Below, in pieces: positions 8,932 through 17,497 of a DNA stretch of 64,000 bases. The notes below the pieces were generated by a model. The model had not been told where the DNA came from. It saw only the letters and a list, made by a program, of their open reading frames with translations, and made no database searches. Location: the NCBI GenBank assembly GCA_964404895.1, contig CAYOLV010000004.1, positions 62,001 through 126,000 on the forward strand, written 5' to 3'. The DNA comes from JBGSUZ01 sp964404895. GTDB lineage: Bacteria > Bacillota > Clostridia > Peptostreptococcales > Acidaminobacteraceae. How positions within the stretch are numbered: position 1 is the first letter of the stretch; each line of letters starts with the position of its first letter. Position numbers and translations under genes: made by a program.

Positions 8932-9831
8932 TTGAAACCACTCTCATTAGACAACTTAGATAACTATCTCGCCCTTCGAAAAGAACTGACTTCACGCGAT
9001 CCTTATGTATTACAAGCCAATCGAAAAGATTTAGAAGCGCAATTAGATTGCTACAACTCTATTCCAGGGATATTCTTGTTTGAATTTAAAAACGACTATG
9101 TTGGCTTTATTGAAACCGATCAAAGCGGCGATACTTTATATATTGAAAATATTTTTTTATCGCCTTCAGTAACAGATTTAAAAAGTTCGCTGACTTTGGA
9201 AGGTTTTGAAACGATGTTACAAGAGACACTACAGTCCACAGAAGGTCTCAGTGCGCATCAAATAAAATACATTGGTCCAATAAACCGAGACAGTCTTGAG
9301 CAATCTTTTGTAAATACAGGATTTATTTTAACAAAAGAACATATCCAAATGGAAATGCCATTAACTCAAGCCTACAGTTACGAACAGGAACTAAGCTTTT
9401 CATACTTTAGTGACTTTAAGGATGCCACTCGACTCTATGATTTTATGAAGTCCTCTATGTCAGGAACACTATTTAATTATTCTAAAGAAGAAGTCGTTGA
9501 ATTGATTCAAACAGACAACCCTCTAGCCCTCATCCTTTGGATAGATTCACAACCCGCAGGATTTGTAATTGCACATATTAACGCACAGCGAAATAAACAA
9601 CAAGGGCAACAGGTTGTTTATATTGAACAAATTGCAATATCTCCTATTCATAGGAATAGGGGCTTTGCTGGAAAACTCCTAGAGGTCATTTTCAGCAAAG
9701 CGCAATCACAAGCTATTGATATAGCTCGTCTCCATGTCTATAGTGACAATTCTACAGCTCTTAAACTATATAAAAAACTAGGGTTTGCTGAGGTGAAAAG
9801 GATTGGACATTGGATTTTCGAATATAAATAA
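8932..9831 (+). CDS. tandem GNAT domain acetyltransferase
   Basis: 299 residues holding two GNAT folds. The N-terminal half (1-145) is degenerate and lacks a clear acetyl-CoA loop. The C-terminal half has YIEQIAISPIHRNRGFAGKLL (motif A, R-x-x-G-x-A) and ARLHVYSDNSTALKLYKKLGF, so only this half is likely to be catalytic. The TTG start at 8932 follows an AGGATGTGA site. The substrate is unknown. A strong terminator follows. Confidence 0.8.
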   Translation: MKPLSLDNLDNYLALRKELTSRDPYVLQANRKDLEAQLDCYNSIPGIFLFEFKNDYVGFIETDQSGDTLYIENIFLSPSVTDLKSSLTLEGFETMLQETLQSTEGLSAHQIKYIGPINRDSLEQSFVNTGFILTKEHIQMEMPLTQAYSYEQELSFSYFSDFKDATRLYDFMKSSMSGTLFNYSKEEVVELIQTDNPLALILWIDSQPAGFVIAHINAQRNKQQGQQVVYIEQIAISPIHRNRGFAGKLLEVIFSKAQSQAIDIARLHVYSDNSTALKLYKKLGFAEVKRIGHWIFEYK

Positions 9832-9865
9832 TGCACTAACAATTTTGTAGTCCTTTCAGACCGAT

Positions 9866-9899
9866 GAAAAAGTCACCACACGTGTGGTGGCTTTTTTTC
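9866..9899 (+). terminator. intrinsic terminator
   Basis: CACCACAC and GTGTGGTG form a perfect stem flanked by A and T runs (TTTTTTT). Confidence 0.92.
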
Positions 9900-9976
9900 G
9901 TGCATCAAAACAGAATCGTCAAAAAGGATATTCAATTTTTATGTCAAATTCTTTCCCTTACCCCCTTCTCACCTAC

Positions 9977-10005
9977 TTGACAACAAGACTACACTTCAAT
10001 ACAAT
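9977..10005 (+). promoter_or_regulatory. sigma-A promoter of the TetR-ABC operon
   Basis: A consensus TTGACA (9977-9982), a 17-base spacer and TACAAT (10000-10005). Confidence 0.8.
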
Positions 10006-10028
10006 GACTGTAAATAGTATTTTAGTCA
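10005..10028 (+). promoter_or_regulatory. candidate TetR-type operator
   Basis: TGACT (10005-10009) and AGTCA (10024-10028) are perfect inverted arms of a 24-base element that begins at the last base of the -10 box and covers the expected transcription start. Two further central base pairs match. The position suits autorepression by the regulator gene immediately downstream. TAGTCA also repeats directly nearby. Confidence 0.4.
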
Positions 10029-10050
10029 AATAGTCAGGAGTGTGATCATT

Positions 10051-10650
10051 TTGCCAAAATCTTTTTCAGACGAAGAAAGAGCTTACATCAAAGAAAAGTT
10101 AAAAAAAGAAAGTCTTCTCTTGTTTTCACAATTCGGCATTAAAAAAACCACTGTGGATGAAATTGTTCGGCGTGTAAAAATTCCAAAGGGAACCTTCTAC
10201 CTCTTTTATGATTCAAAAGAACTGCTTTTATTTGATCTCATTTTAGAAGAACAAGCCGTCATTCAATCTGAGCTTATAGAGGCAGTCTCAAATATTGAAC
10301 AACCAATCACTAAAGATTGCTTCTCCTCATTGATCTTTGATCTGTTTAAAAAGACCACAGACTCATTTATCTTTCAAATTTTTACAAGCGGTGAATACGA
10401 ACTTCTTTTGAGAAAATTACCGCCAGAAGCTTTACAGCAAAATATTAACGATGACAATGAAAGTATTGAAAAGCTCTTTTCTCTTATTCCAGAAGCTGCT
10501 GGAAAAGATCTAGATATTTACAGTGGCGCTTTTCGCGGGATCTTACTTTTAGTTCTCCATAAAAATGAAATCGGTGAAGTTATTTTTGACGATGCTTTAA
10601 AACTGCTCATTGATGGGCTGACTGAAAAAATATTTGAGGTGACCATATGA
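10051..10650 (+). CDS. TetR/AcrR family transcriptional regulator
   Basis: 199 residues. The N-terminal helix-turn-helix is clear: FGIKKTTVDEIVRRVKIPKG then TFYLFYDSKELL, the TetR signature. The remaining 140 residues are the variable ligand-binding half. I chose the TTG start at 10051, ten bases after AGGAG. The in-frame GTG at 10042 abuts that ribosome site and is too close. The stop overlaps the start of the ABC gene (ATGA), so the regulator is the first gene of the efflux operon and probably controls it. Confidence 0.9.
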   Translation: MPKSFSDEERAYIKEKLKKESLLLFSQFGIKKTTVDEIVRRVKIPKGTFYLFYDSKELLLFDLILEEQAVIQSELIEAVSNIEQPITKDCFSSLIFDLFKKTTDSFIFQIFTSGEYELLLRKLPPEALQQNINDDNESIEKLFSLIPEAAGKDLDIYSGAFRGILLLVLHKNEIGEVIFDDALKLLIDGLTEKIFEVTI

Positions 10651-11495
10651 TTAAAGTTGACCATTTATTTTTTGGATATACCAAAGAGTTATTTATTAAA
10701 GATATTTCCTTTGAAGTGAACAAAGGGGAAATTTTAGGTTTCCTAGGGCCTTCTGGTGCAGGCAAGAGTACTTTGCAAAAAATATTAATCGGCATGCTTA
10801 AAAATTATACAGGCTCAGTGGTTGTCAATGGTACAGAAGTCTGTCACCACGACAATGGTTTTTATGAGCACATCGGCGTGGATTTTGAATTCCCCACCCT
10901 TTACGAAAAACTCACCGCAAGAGAAAATCTCACATTCTTTTCAAGCCTTTATAGCCAAAACAAAAAAGACGTGGACGTCCTATTAGATGGCGTAGGTCTT
11001 TTGCCAGACGCCGATAAAAAAGTTTCAGCTTTTTCAAAAGGTATGAAAAGTCGCCTCAATTTTGTTAAATCTCTGGTTCACGACCCTGAAATTCTTTTCC
11101 TAGATGAGCCCACAAGTGGTCTTGATCCCACGAACAGCCATATCATGAAAAAGCTCATTTTAGAAGAAAAGGCAAAAGGCAAGACCATTATCTTAACAAC
11201 TCACAATATGCAGGATGCTGTTGAACTCTGCGACAAAGTAGCTTTTATAGTCGATGGCAAACTCAAAGCAATGGACACCCCTCACAACCTGATTATGAAA
11301 AAATCTGCTGCATCCATTGTCTATACTTACAAGGAAAACAGTATTGAAAAATCTGGGACTTGTGAAGTTGCCTCTAGCGGAAGTGATCTTTTGCTGAATC
11401 AGCTCATTAGGGAAAATCGACTTCAAACCATTCATTCAAAAGAACAAACCCTAGGCGATGTCTTTATGGATCTTACAGGGAGGCAGCTCACATGA
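10647..11495 (+). CDS. ABC transporter ATP-binding protein
   Basis: 282 residues. Walker A GPSGAGKST (near residues 33-41), a divergent signature FSKGMKSRLN in place of LSGGQ, Walker B ILFLDEPTSGLDP, and the switch histidine in TTHNM. The C-terminal 70 residues form the accessory domain usual in drug-export ATPases. It overlaps the genes on both sides by four bases, so it energises the two permeases that follow. The single-domain ATPase plus two short permeases resembles antibiotic exporters such as the mycobacterial Rv2686c-Rv2688c fluoroquinolone system; the substrate is inferred only. Confidence 0.92.
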   Translation: MIKVDHLFFGYTKELFIKDISFEVNKGEILGFLGPSGAGKSTLQKILIGMLKNYTGSVVVNGTEVCHHDNGFYEHIGVDFEFPTLYEKLTARENLTFFSSLYSQNKKDVDVLLDGVGLLPDADKKVSAFSKGMKSRLNFVKSLVHDPEILFLDEPTSGLDPTNSHIMKKLILEEKAKGKTIILTTHNMQDAVELCDKVAFIVDGKLKAMDTPHNLIMKKSAASIVYTYKENSIEKSGTCEVASSGSDLLLNQLIRENRLQTIHSKEQTLGDVFMDLTGRQLT

Positions 11496-12175
11496 GATTC
11501 TTAAATTTACTTAAAAACGAGCTCCTTTTTACGATTAAATATGGCGTACTGCTTCTATATGTGATTTTGACTCTTTTATACACCCTATTTCTTTCGAGTC
11601 TCCCTGAAAGTGCTAAATCTCTAGTCGGTGCCATTTTGATTTTTACAGACCCAGCTGCCATGGGACTCTTTTTTATGGGCGCTATTATGCTCCTTGAAAA
11701 GAGTCAGCGTGTCAACCACGCCCTTTCAGTCTCACCTATAAAAATTAGTGAGTATATACTCGCCAAAGCCCTCTCGTTGCTTATACTTGGGACAATCGTT
11801 GGCTTAATCATCGGCTTTTTTGCTAATGCTAACCTTTGGGGCGTATTTTTATCAGTTGTTCTGTCCTCACTCTTATTTTCTTTATGCGCAATTGTCGTCT
11901 CCGTTAAAACCGAAAGCCTTAACAGTTTTATGCTGGGCACGGTTCCATTTGAAATCGTCATTTGTCTGCCGGCCTTTTTCTACCTTTTAGGTCTATTAAA
12001 ATCAGACCTTTGGCTCATTCACCCAGGTGTATCAGCAATAATTTTGCTGACTGAAAATCAAACACTCTGGATGTATTGCATCGGTTCACTTGTCTTTTGG
12101 AATCTATTAGCCTTTGGAATTTGCCAAAAATTAGTTTCTGTATCCATGCAACATTTGGGAGGTGGTAAGCTATGA
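11492..12175 (+). CDS. ABC transporter permease, first subunit
   Basis: 227 residues with about six hydrophobic segments and no soluble domain, typical of an ABC-2 type export permease. It starts within the stop of the ATPase gene and its own stop overlaps the next permease, indicating translational coupling. It resembles proteins annotated as fluoroquinolone export permeases, an assignment I cannot confirm. Confidence 0.8.
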   Translation: MRFLNLLKNELLFTIKYGVLLLYVILTLLYTLFLSSLPESAKSLVGAILIFTDPAAMGLFFMGAIMLLEKSQRVNHALSVSPIKISEYILAKALSLLILGTIVGLIIGFFANANLWGVFLSVVLSSLLFSLCAIVVSVKTESLNSFMLGTVPFEIVICLPAFFYLLGLLKSDLWLIHPGVSAIILLTENQTLWMYCIGSLVFWNLLAFGICQKLVSVSMQHLGGGKL

Positions 12176-12888
12176 ACATCATCTGCTTTGCATTCCGTCA
12201 GTTTTTGAAAAGCGTTTGGAGCGACTTCATGCTCGCCGCTTGTCTCTTTGCTCCCATTTTCATGGGTCTCTTTTTTAAAATTGGGGTTCCAATTTTAGAG
12301 CAATTTTTATTTAAATATTTTAACACCACCACAATTTTAACACCCTATTACCCTTTATTTGATTTATTGCTTTCCTACATGACCCCGCTCATGCTATCTT
12401 TTTCCGGCATAATGGTCATTCTTGAAGAGCTAGATGATGGCACTGCAAAATATCTGTTTGTGACACCCTTAGGCAAAAGGGGCTATTTCATTTCACGAAT
12501 AGGCATCCTCACATGCTTGTCCATCCTCTATAACGTGATTTTGCTAGCTATTTTTTCTCTCTCGGATATCCCTTGGTATCACATGATTATAGCTGCGTTT
12601 CTCAACGCCATCTTCAGCATTATTATTGCCATGATGGTTATCGCTTTTGCCAAAAATAAAGTAGAAGGCATGGCACTTGTTAAACTCAGCGGGTTTATGA
12701 TTGTCGGTTTCCTAGCCGCATTTTTTATGAAAACACCCCTGGGTTATATAGCGGGAATTCTTCCGAGTTTCTGGATGGGAAGGCTTATCTTTGATAGCGG
12801 TCTACTGGCAATTCTACCTTGTGTCGGTATTTCTTTTGCATGGATGGTCCTACTCAATAAAAAATTTAAAGACAAAATCGCCTCGTAG
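12172..12888 (+). CDS. ABC transporter permease, second subunit
   Basis: 238 residues and about six membrane segments. The cytoplasmic motif EELDDGTAKYLFVTPLGKRGYFISR is typical of ABC-2 permeases and lies where the ATPase docks. It overlaps the preceding permease by four bases and closes the operon. A terminator lies 75 bases downstream. Confidence 0.85.
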   Translation: MNIICFAFRQFLKSVWSDFMLAACLFAPIFMGLFFKIGVPILEQFLFKYFNTTTILTPYYPLFDLLLSYMTPLMLSFSGIMVILEELDDGTAKYLFVTPLGKRGYFISRIGILTCLSILYNVILLAIFSLSDIPWYHMIIAAFLNAIFSIIIAMMVIAFAKNKVEGMALVKLSGFMIVGFLAAFFMKTPLGYIAGILPSFWMGRLIFDSGLLAILPCVGISFAWMVLLNKKFKDKIAS

Positions 12889-12962
12889 ATTGATGGATTG
12901 ATTCATTCAATTGGTGTAATTATTTAATGCTCTCTATTAGCTTTCTTAATCAAACTATCCAA

Positions 12963-13001
12963 AAAAAGAAACGACTACTGATTCTGTAGACGTTTCTTTT
13001 T
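12963..13001 (+). terminator. intrinsic terminator of the efflux operon
   Basis: AAAAGAAACG pairs with CGTTTCTTTT, with an inner CTAC/GTAG stem and a TGATTCT loop. It is clearly related in sequence to the ssrA terminator at 1175-1225. Confidence 0.88.
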
Positions 13002-13062
13002 ATACTTTTAGAACAAGGACAGTGCCTTCTTCTTTTATACTATTCTAACTCTTCACCTGATC

Positions 13063-13746
13063 CTAACAACCTAACTTTTCCCTCGTCTTCTCCCCCACAA
13101 TACCATCTGGAGTGAGTCCTACTGATTTCTGATAGGCTATTACTGCGCTTTCAGTGGTCTTTCCAAAGCATCCATCGGCTACAAGTTGGTAATTAAGTTC
13201 ACTAAGTTTGCACTGAATTGCTTTAATATCGTCCCCGCTCATTCCAGCTTTAAGGGTTCGATTCACTGCCGCAGGCTTTATTCCTTCGTTTGTCTTCCCA
13301 CCATCCCACTGATTGAGTCCATAAGTTTCAATCAAATTAATCAAGCTCTTGGCATAATTGGGATCCGTAGCATAGCCTGCTGCTTGGAGCTGTGTACAAG
13401 CCTCTATGTAGTTTTTCGCCGTGCGAACTTTTTCGTATCTGGGATTGGTGAGTAACTTGCCATGATCTAGAACAGATTCTTCAATACTGTCATAATCTCT
13501 AAACCAAGCATCCATATAGTATTTTTCTCCGTTTTTATATTCCGCTGTTTTGACCAGTTTTTTCTTTCCTGTCCACGCGTCATTAGCCTTAATACCAAAC
13601 AAATTGTTTCCGATGGAGGCTTTGCCCCATCCACTTTCTAGAATGGCTTGCGCTAAGGTAAGGGATGGCAATACACCTGTTTTTTGATAAGCTGCTTCTG
13701 CCCCTGGAAGAACTTTACCGATAAACTCTTTTTGGCATTCATTCAT
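13063..13746 (-). CDS. GH73-type N-acetylglucosaminidase with peptidoglycan-binding domain
   Basis: 227 residues. The catalytic domain (about 1-150) has LTLAQAILESGWGKAS with the expected acid Glu37, then NNLFGIKA and YDSIEESVLDHGKLL. The C-terminal 65 residues form a peptidoglycan-binding domain (GMSGDDIKAIQCKLSELNY... GKTTESAVIAYQKSVGL.PDGIVG). It should cut the glycan strands of the cell wall. No signal peptide is present, which is more like a phage endolysin than a secreted autolysin. The ATG at 13746 has an AAGGAGG site. It is immediately preceded by a 28-codon reading frame. Confidence 0.88.
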   Translation of the reverse strand: MNECQKEFIGKVLPGAEAAYQKTGVLPSLTLAQAILESGWGKASIGNNLFGIKANDAWTGKKKLVKTAEYKNGEKYYMDAWFRDYDSIEESVLDHGKLLTNPRYEKVRTAKNYIEACTQLQAAGYATDPNYAKSLINLIETYGLNQWDGGKTNEGIKPAAVNRTLKAGMSGDDIKAIQCKLSELNYQLVADGCFGKTTESAVIAYQKSVGLTPDGIVGEKTREKLGC

Positions 13747-13770
13747 GACTTAAACCTCCTTCTCCATTTC

Positions 13771-13857
13771 TTATACTAAAGACTCATTAAGTAATTTACT
13801 TTCTCCCAAAAAAGCTGCTGCAAAATAGGTTGCAATATAATGAAAATCTTGATTCAT
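13771..13857 (-). pseudogene. 28-codon ORF, possible DUF6765 remnant
   Basis: A strong AGGAGGGATG ribosome site precedes an ATG at 13857, and the frame stops after 28 codons, 24 bases before the hydrolase gene. The start MNQDFHYIATYFAAAFLGES looks like the N-terminus of DUF6765 proteins (N-x-DFHY.x-x-Y-x-A), which are much longer. It may be the stump of a deleted gene, or a genuine small peptide co-expressed with the hydrolase. The similarity is from memory. Confidence 0.4.
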
Positions 13858-14069
13858 TTTCATCCCTCCTATTTTGTATTATATTTCCATTCGATGTCAG
13901 TATATAAAAAAAAATTAACAACTTCAAGGGAAAATATTCTGGATCCTATTCCTCATGAAACACCCTGTCACGAGGCTGTTTGCATTTTAAAATATGTCGA
14001 TGGCATTGCTACTGGACAAGTGGTTGATGAATACCATCGTTTCAAAATTAAGTCACTCTTAGACAATGG

Positions 14070-14882
14070 CTACGCCCCATCCCCACTTAAATATCTTTTG
14101 CCTGCCAAATGTATAAGTCCTTTCATTGCACTTCCAAAAATCTTTTTCAACGGGCTGAGTGATACCTCATAAAAATAAGGGGCGTTCATCCAGCCTTTTT
14201 CTTTCCAATAAGCTCGATCCGCCTCAGAGGTATAGGTTTTGCTTCGCAAACAATTAAACATAAAGAGGTCATAGAAAGAAGGATTCTTTTTATTTTTTTG
14301 GCTCATTTTTTTATAGAATGCCTGTGACAATGCCCTTATTTTCTTCTGACCCTGTTGATAGGCAGACTCATCATATCCGAAGGCGCTTTTAGGCTGACGA
14401 TTTTTGAAGTACATAGACGGAATAATTTGCACATTCCCTACCACATCCATAGCCCATCCTGATAAAGTCATCCTTAAATATTTATAAACCTGTTGACTGC
14501 CCCCGCCATCGGTGGTCACTACAATCAGCGCTGGCTTACCACAAAATTCTTGTCGGTGAAACTGATAGGACAATCTATCAATAAAGCCCTTCATCTGCCC
14601 CGTCACTTGGTAAGCATAGACAGGACTTGCAAAAACAACGCCATCCGCCGCCTTGATTTTTTCCTTAATGAGAGGAATATCATCTCCCATGCAGGGACAT
14701 AAAGTTTCGCTTTTTTGGAAACACAGACTACAGCCCTTACAATCCATTATGTTCAGGGTGCTCAACTGAACATAATCAAGTTCTATACGGGGATCTTGCT
14801 TTTTCAATTCCTCTTCAATGGCCTTGCAGATTAAGTAACTGTCTTTTTGCCTTGGACTTCCTAAAATGACTGCAACTTTCAT
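14070..14882 (-). CDS. flavodoxin-like NAD(P)H-dependent oxidoreductase (iron-sulfur flavoprotein type)
   Basis: 270 residues. The N-terminus MKVAVILGSPRQKDSY is the FMN phosphate loop of NADPH-dependent FMN reductases. The segment CKGCSLCFQKSETLCPC carries a cluster of cysteines as in iron-sulfur flavoproteins, and FASPVYAYQVTGQMKGFIDRL is the second flavin-binding loop. The C-terminal 100 residues are an extension of unknown role. The start at 14882 follows AAGGAGA by seven bases; an upstream in-frame ATG would put the PadR operator inside the gene. Transcription is probably repressed by the PadR protein encoded upstream. Confidence 0.85.
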   Translation of the reverse strand: MKVAVILGSPRQKDSYLICKAIEEELKKQDPRIELDYVQLSTLNIMDCKGCSLCFQKSETLCPCMGDDIPLIKEKIKAADGVVFASPVYAYQVTGQMKGFIDRLSYQFHRQEFCGKPALIVVTTDGGGSQQVYKYLRMTLSGWAMDVVGNVQIIPSMYFKNRQPKSAFGYDESAYQQGQKKIRALSQAFYKKMSQKNKKNPSFYDLFMFNCLRSKTYTSEADRAYWKEKGWMNAPYFYEVSLSPLKKIFGSAMKGLIHLAGKRYLSGDGA

Positions 14883-14914
14883 GGTTGGTCTCCTTCTCAT
14901 ATGGTTCTTCTTAA

Positions 14915-14934
14915 CATATCCAACATTGGATATG
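14915..14934 (-). promoter_or_regulatory. PadR operator of the reductase gene
   Basis: CATATCCAACATTGGATATG is palindromic apart from its centre, 33 bases upstream of the reductase start. Its 18-base core is the exact reverse complement of the site in front of the padR gene. Confidence 0.75.
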
Positions 14935-14946
14935 TGGGTTGTTTTT

Positions 14947-14981
14947 TTGCACCGACTGATAGGAACTACCCTTCGGTGCAA
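14947..14981. repeat. 9-bp inverted repeat between padR and reductase genes
   Basis: TTGCACCGA and TCGGTGCAA are perfect arms enclosing a second short stem (GATAG/CTACC type). It could end padR transcription or stabilise the mRNA. On the minus strand it is followed by A, not T, residues, so it is not a standard intrinsic terminator. Confidence 0.6.
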
Positions 14982-14992
14982 TATGACGACGA

Positions 14993-15580
14993 TTATAAGC
15001 TGTATTGCATAAAATCTGTTTCACGAATTAATTGCGTGATGTTCTCTGTTTCCTCAATGGTCTCTTCAAGATGCTCCAATAACTTTTCATGCCAAATAAT
15101 TTGATGCTCTACAGATGCCCTCATAAAATCTAATGTGGCAAGTTCCATCTGATAGGATTGCTTTTCTTTTTCCGTCTTCCATTGATCCACTTTTTTCTTT
15201 TGATCCTTTAATGTGTCTATATGACTTTCAGTACACTGAATGAGAGCTACCTTAGATAAATTAGCCACTATAGGATACAATAAAAATTTATCAGACGCCA
15301 TCCCCTGCAGTGGTTTACACATCTCACTGTAGGCCAATTCCTTAAGCACTGTTCTTCCTTTTTCAGTAATTTCATAGATTTGTTTTTTCTTTTCCCCTTC
15401 TTCAGCTTTATCAATCATACAGATACAGCCATCCCGTTCCAATTTACCAATGGCGTAATAGATTGACCCCGATTTAATATTATTCCATTCAGACATTTGA
15501 TTGAGGCTAATAAACCTTTGAATCTCATATCCATGAGTCGCTTTAATGCTAAAAAAGAACAGAATTAACAATTGAACCAT
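14993..15580 (-). CDS. PadR family transcriptional regulator
   Basis: 195 residues. A winged helix at the N-terminus (THGYEIQRF... NNIKSGSIYYAIGKLERDGCI, then KKKQIYEITEKGRTVL) is the PadR signature. The C-terminal half is helical and of the Vir type used for dimerisation. I use the ATG at 15580, preceded by GAGGTG. The longer frame begins inside the operator. Matching palindromes lie before this gene (15617-15634) and the downstream reductase gene (14915-14934), so it probably represses both itself and the reductase. Confidence 0.9.
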   Translation of the reverse strand: MVQLLILFFFSIKATHGYEIQRFISLNQMSEWNNIKSGSIYYAIGKLERDGCICMIDKAEEGEKKKQIYEITEKGRTVLKELAYSEMCKPLQGMASDKFLLYPIVANLSKVALIQCTESHIDTLKDQKKKVDQWKTEKEKQSYQMELATLDFMRASVEHQIIWHEKLLEHLEETIEETENITQLIRETDFMQYSL

Positions 15581-15616
15581 TTTACACACCTCATTATCCT
15601 TGGATGAGGTTATTGT

Positions 15617-15634
15617 ATATCCAATGTTGGATAT
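15617..15634 (-). promoter_or_regulatory. PadR autoregulatory operator
   Basis: ATATCCAATGTTGGATAT, palindromic apart from the central pair, 37 bases upstream of the padR ATG and identical (reverse-complemented) to the core of the site at 14915-14934. Confidence 0.75.
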
Positions 15635-15733
15635 TGTCAATTTTTATTCTCAGCTCCCCCCTGTTTACAACATCTGGTATTCGGGTAAAAAAGACCAAAA
15701 CAAACTATTTAACCCAAGAAAGGATGTGACAAT

Positions 15734-17404
15734 TTGAAAAAAAATTGGTTCCTATTATTAATCTGCCCCCTCATCGCCTCACAAGTCATTGCCCCTGGTT
15801 TCTCCGCCACAAAAGAAAAGGCTTGGTACCCTAACCCTTATGCACTTAACTCAACGCTAGATGTCCAAGTGGTTCCCGTCGTTCCCCCTTCACCTGACAA
15901 AGTAACCCCGCCCCTGCCTAACGACTTAGAGAATTATACAGCAAAAGGTTACGGCAATTGGAATCTTGAAAAATCCTACGGCTATACCAAACACCCAGAG
16001 TTACTGTCTAAGAATACGAAAGCAGCTACTAAATCTACTACACTGACCCAGTTCTTTACCATGAGCGACATACATATTGTGGACATTCAAGCAGCAACTC
16101 AACCCCTTTTCTTCGGTGAAAAGCCTGACCCAGGCATGCAATCTGCTTACTCAGGTTCCATGCTGTATTCTACACAAACTTTCAATACTGCTATTCGAAG
16201 CGTCAACCAACTCAACAAAGAATCCAAAATTGACTTTGGGCTTTTCTTAGGCGATGCGGTTAACAACGCTCAGAAAAATGAACTTGAAATGTATCTTGAT
16301 ATTATTGAAGGCCGCATGGTCAACCCAAATTCTAACCCAAGCAGAACTTATACCACAGATTATACTCAACCTTTTAAAGCAGAGGGTTTAGCCATACCGT
16401 GGTATCAAGTGCTGGGGAATCATGACCACTTCTGGGAAGGCTCACAAGGCTTTACAGAGAAAGTTCAAAACTTCGCCGTGGGCGATACGGTCATGAAACA
16501 AAGTTTGGTACAAGGAACCCAGTCCACAGAAGGCAATGACGTTTACGGTGGGGTTATCGATCCGTCTACAACCTATGGCAAAATCATCATGTCCGGTTAT
16601 CCTCTTCCTGGGGATGAAATCACCCACAAGATCGTGCCTAATATTGAAAGACAAGTCATTACAGGGAAAGACTTTATCAATATGATTCCTAGAGGCCATG
16701 GCCTTAAATTAGACACCACAAAAGACCCACTCGGTTGTTATACCTTAGAGCCTAAAGCAGGCGCACCTGTAACCCTTATTGTCCTAGATGATACCGCCCC
16801 ACAAGATCAAGTCTTTACAGATAAACATGGAGATATTCAGACGACCAATGCAGCCATGTCCTACTTATCCAATGCAAAATTAGCATGGTTAAAGAAACAA
16901 ATGGATAAAGCCCAAGCTGAAAACAAATTGATCGTCGTGGCAACACACATCCCAGTTGGCATGGAACAAATGTGGAGTTCATCTTCTGAAGTCTCGAGAA
17001 AAACTTTTATCGATACGTTGAATAGCTACTCCAATATGACTTTACTTCTTGCAGGACACAGACACTTAAATACAGTGACCCTGTTCCAAAACGAAAAAAA
17101 GAATGACGGTTTCTGGCAAGTTGAAACTGCATCTCTTAGAGATTTCCCTCAGCAATTCAAAATGATTAAAATTAATGTCAACAACAACGGCACAGTTTCC
17201 ATACTTGCCAATAGTGTAGACCCGATTATGGAAGAAGGCTCTATGATGGAAACCGCAAGAAAATATGCCATTGGCGCTAGTCAAATTTTCCCTGAACCAA
17301 GAGGCATGGTTATGCCGCCTCAAAAATCTCGAGTAGAAAATGTAGAGTTATTTAAAAAGCTCTCCCCTAAAATGGAGACTGCCCTTAAAAAGTATATCAA
17401 GTAG
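15734..17404 (+). CDS. secreted metallophosphoesterase (TIGR03768-like)
   Basis: 556 residues with an N-terminal signal peptide (KKNWFLLLICPLIASQVIAPGFSA). The calcineurin-like metal motifs occur in order: SDIH near residue 112, GDAVNN, GNHDHF, THIPVG and AGHRHLN, so the two-metal centre is complete. Length and motif spacing resemble the TIGR03768 metallophosphoesterases. The TTG start at 15734 follows AAAGGATGTG. The protein should act outside the membrane on an unknown phosphoester. It is transcribed alone and ends at a strong terminator. Confidence 0.85.
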   Translation: MKKNWFLLLICPLIASQVIAPGFSATKEKAWYPNPYALNSTLDVQVVPVVPPSPDKVTPPLPNDLENYTAKGYGNWNLEKSYGYTKHPELLSKNTKAATKSTTLTQFFTMSDIHIVDIQAATQPLFFGEKPDPGMQSAYSGSMLYSTQTFNTAIRSVNQLNKESKIDFGLFLGDAVNNAQKNELEMYLDIIEGRMVNPNSNPSRTYTTDYTQPFKAEGLAIPWYQVLGNHDHFWEGSQGFTEKVQNFAVGDTVMKQSLVQGTQSTEGNDVYGGVIDPSTTYGKIIMSGYPLPGDEITHKIVPNIERQVITGKDFINMIPRGHGLKLDTTKDPLGCYTLEPKAGAPVTLIVLDDTAPQDQVFTDKHGDIQTTNAAMSYLSNAKLAWLKKQMDKAQAENKLIVVATHIPVGMEQMWSSSSEVSRKTFIDTLNSYSNMTLLLAGHRHLNTVTLFQNEKKNDGFWQVETASLRDFPQQFKMIKINVNNNGTVSILANSVDPIMEEGSMMETARKYAIGASQIFPEPRGMVMPPQKSRVENVELFKKLSPKMETALKKYIK

Positions 17405-17444
17405 GTTTAATAAATAAGCATAACAGGTACGCGTCTAAAAAGTT

Positions 17445-17488
17445 AAAGGCACTTTCAACCTTATTTTCGGTTGAAAGTGCCTTTATTA
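17445..17488. terminator. strong intrinsic terminator
   Basis: A perfect 16-bp stem AAAGGCACTTTCAACC/GGTTGAAAGTGCCTTT with an 8-base loop. It ends the phosphoesterase gene and, being palindromic with an A run on the other side, may also serve the convergent polymerase operon. Confidence 0.93.
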
Positions 17489-17497
17489 GGCTCTAAA

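Noticed and set aside
13840..14172. 110-codon plus-strand frame with a protein-like stretch (HEAVCILKYVDGIATGQVVDEYHRF)
   Set aside because: No ribosome site, and its 3' third is antisense to the reductase gene. Part of 13893-14070 could be a gene fragment, but I cannot support it.
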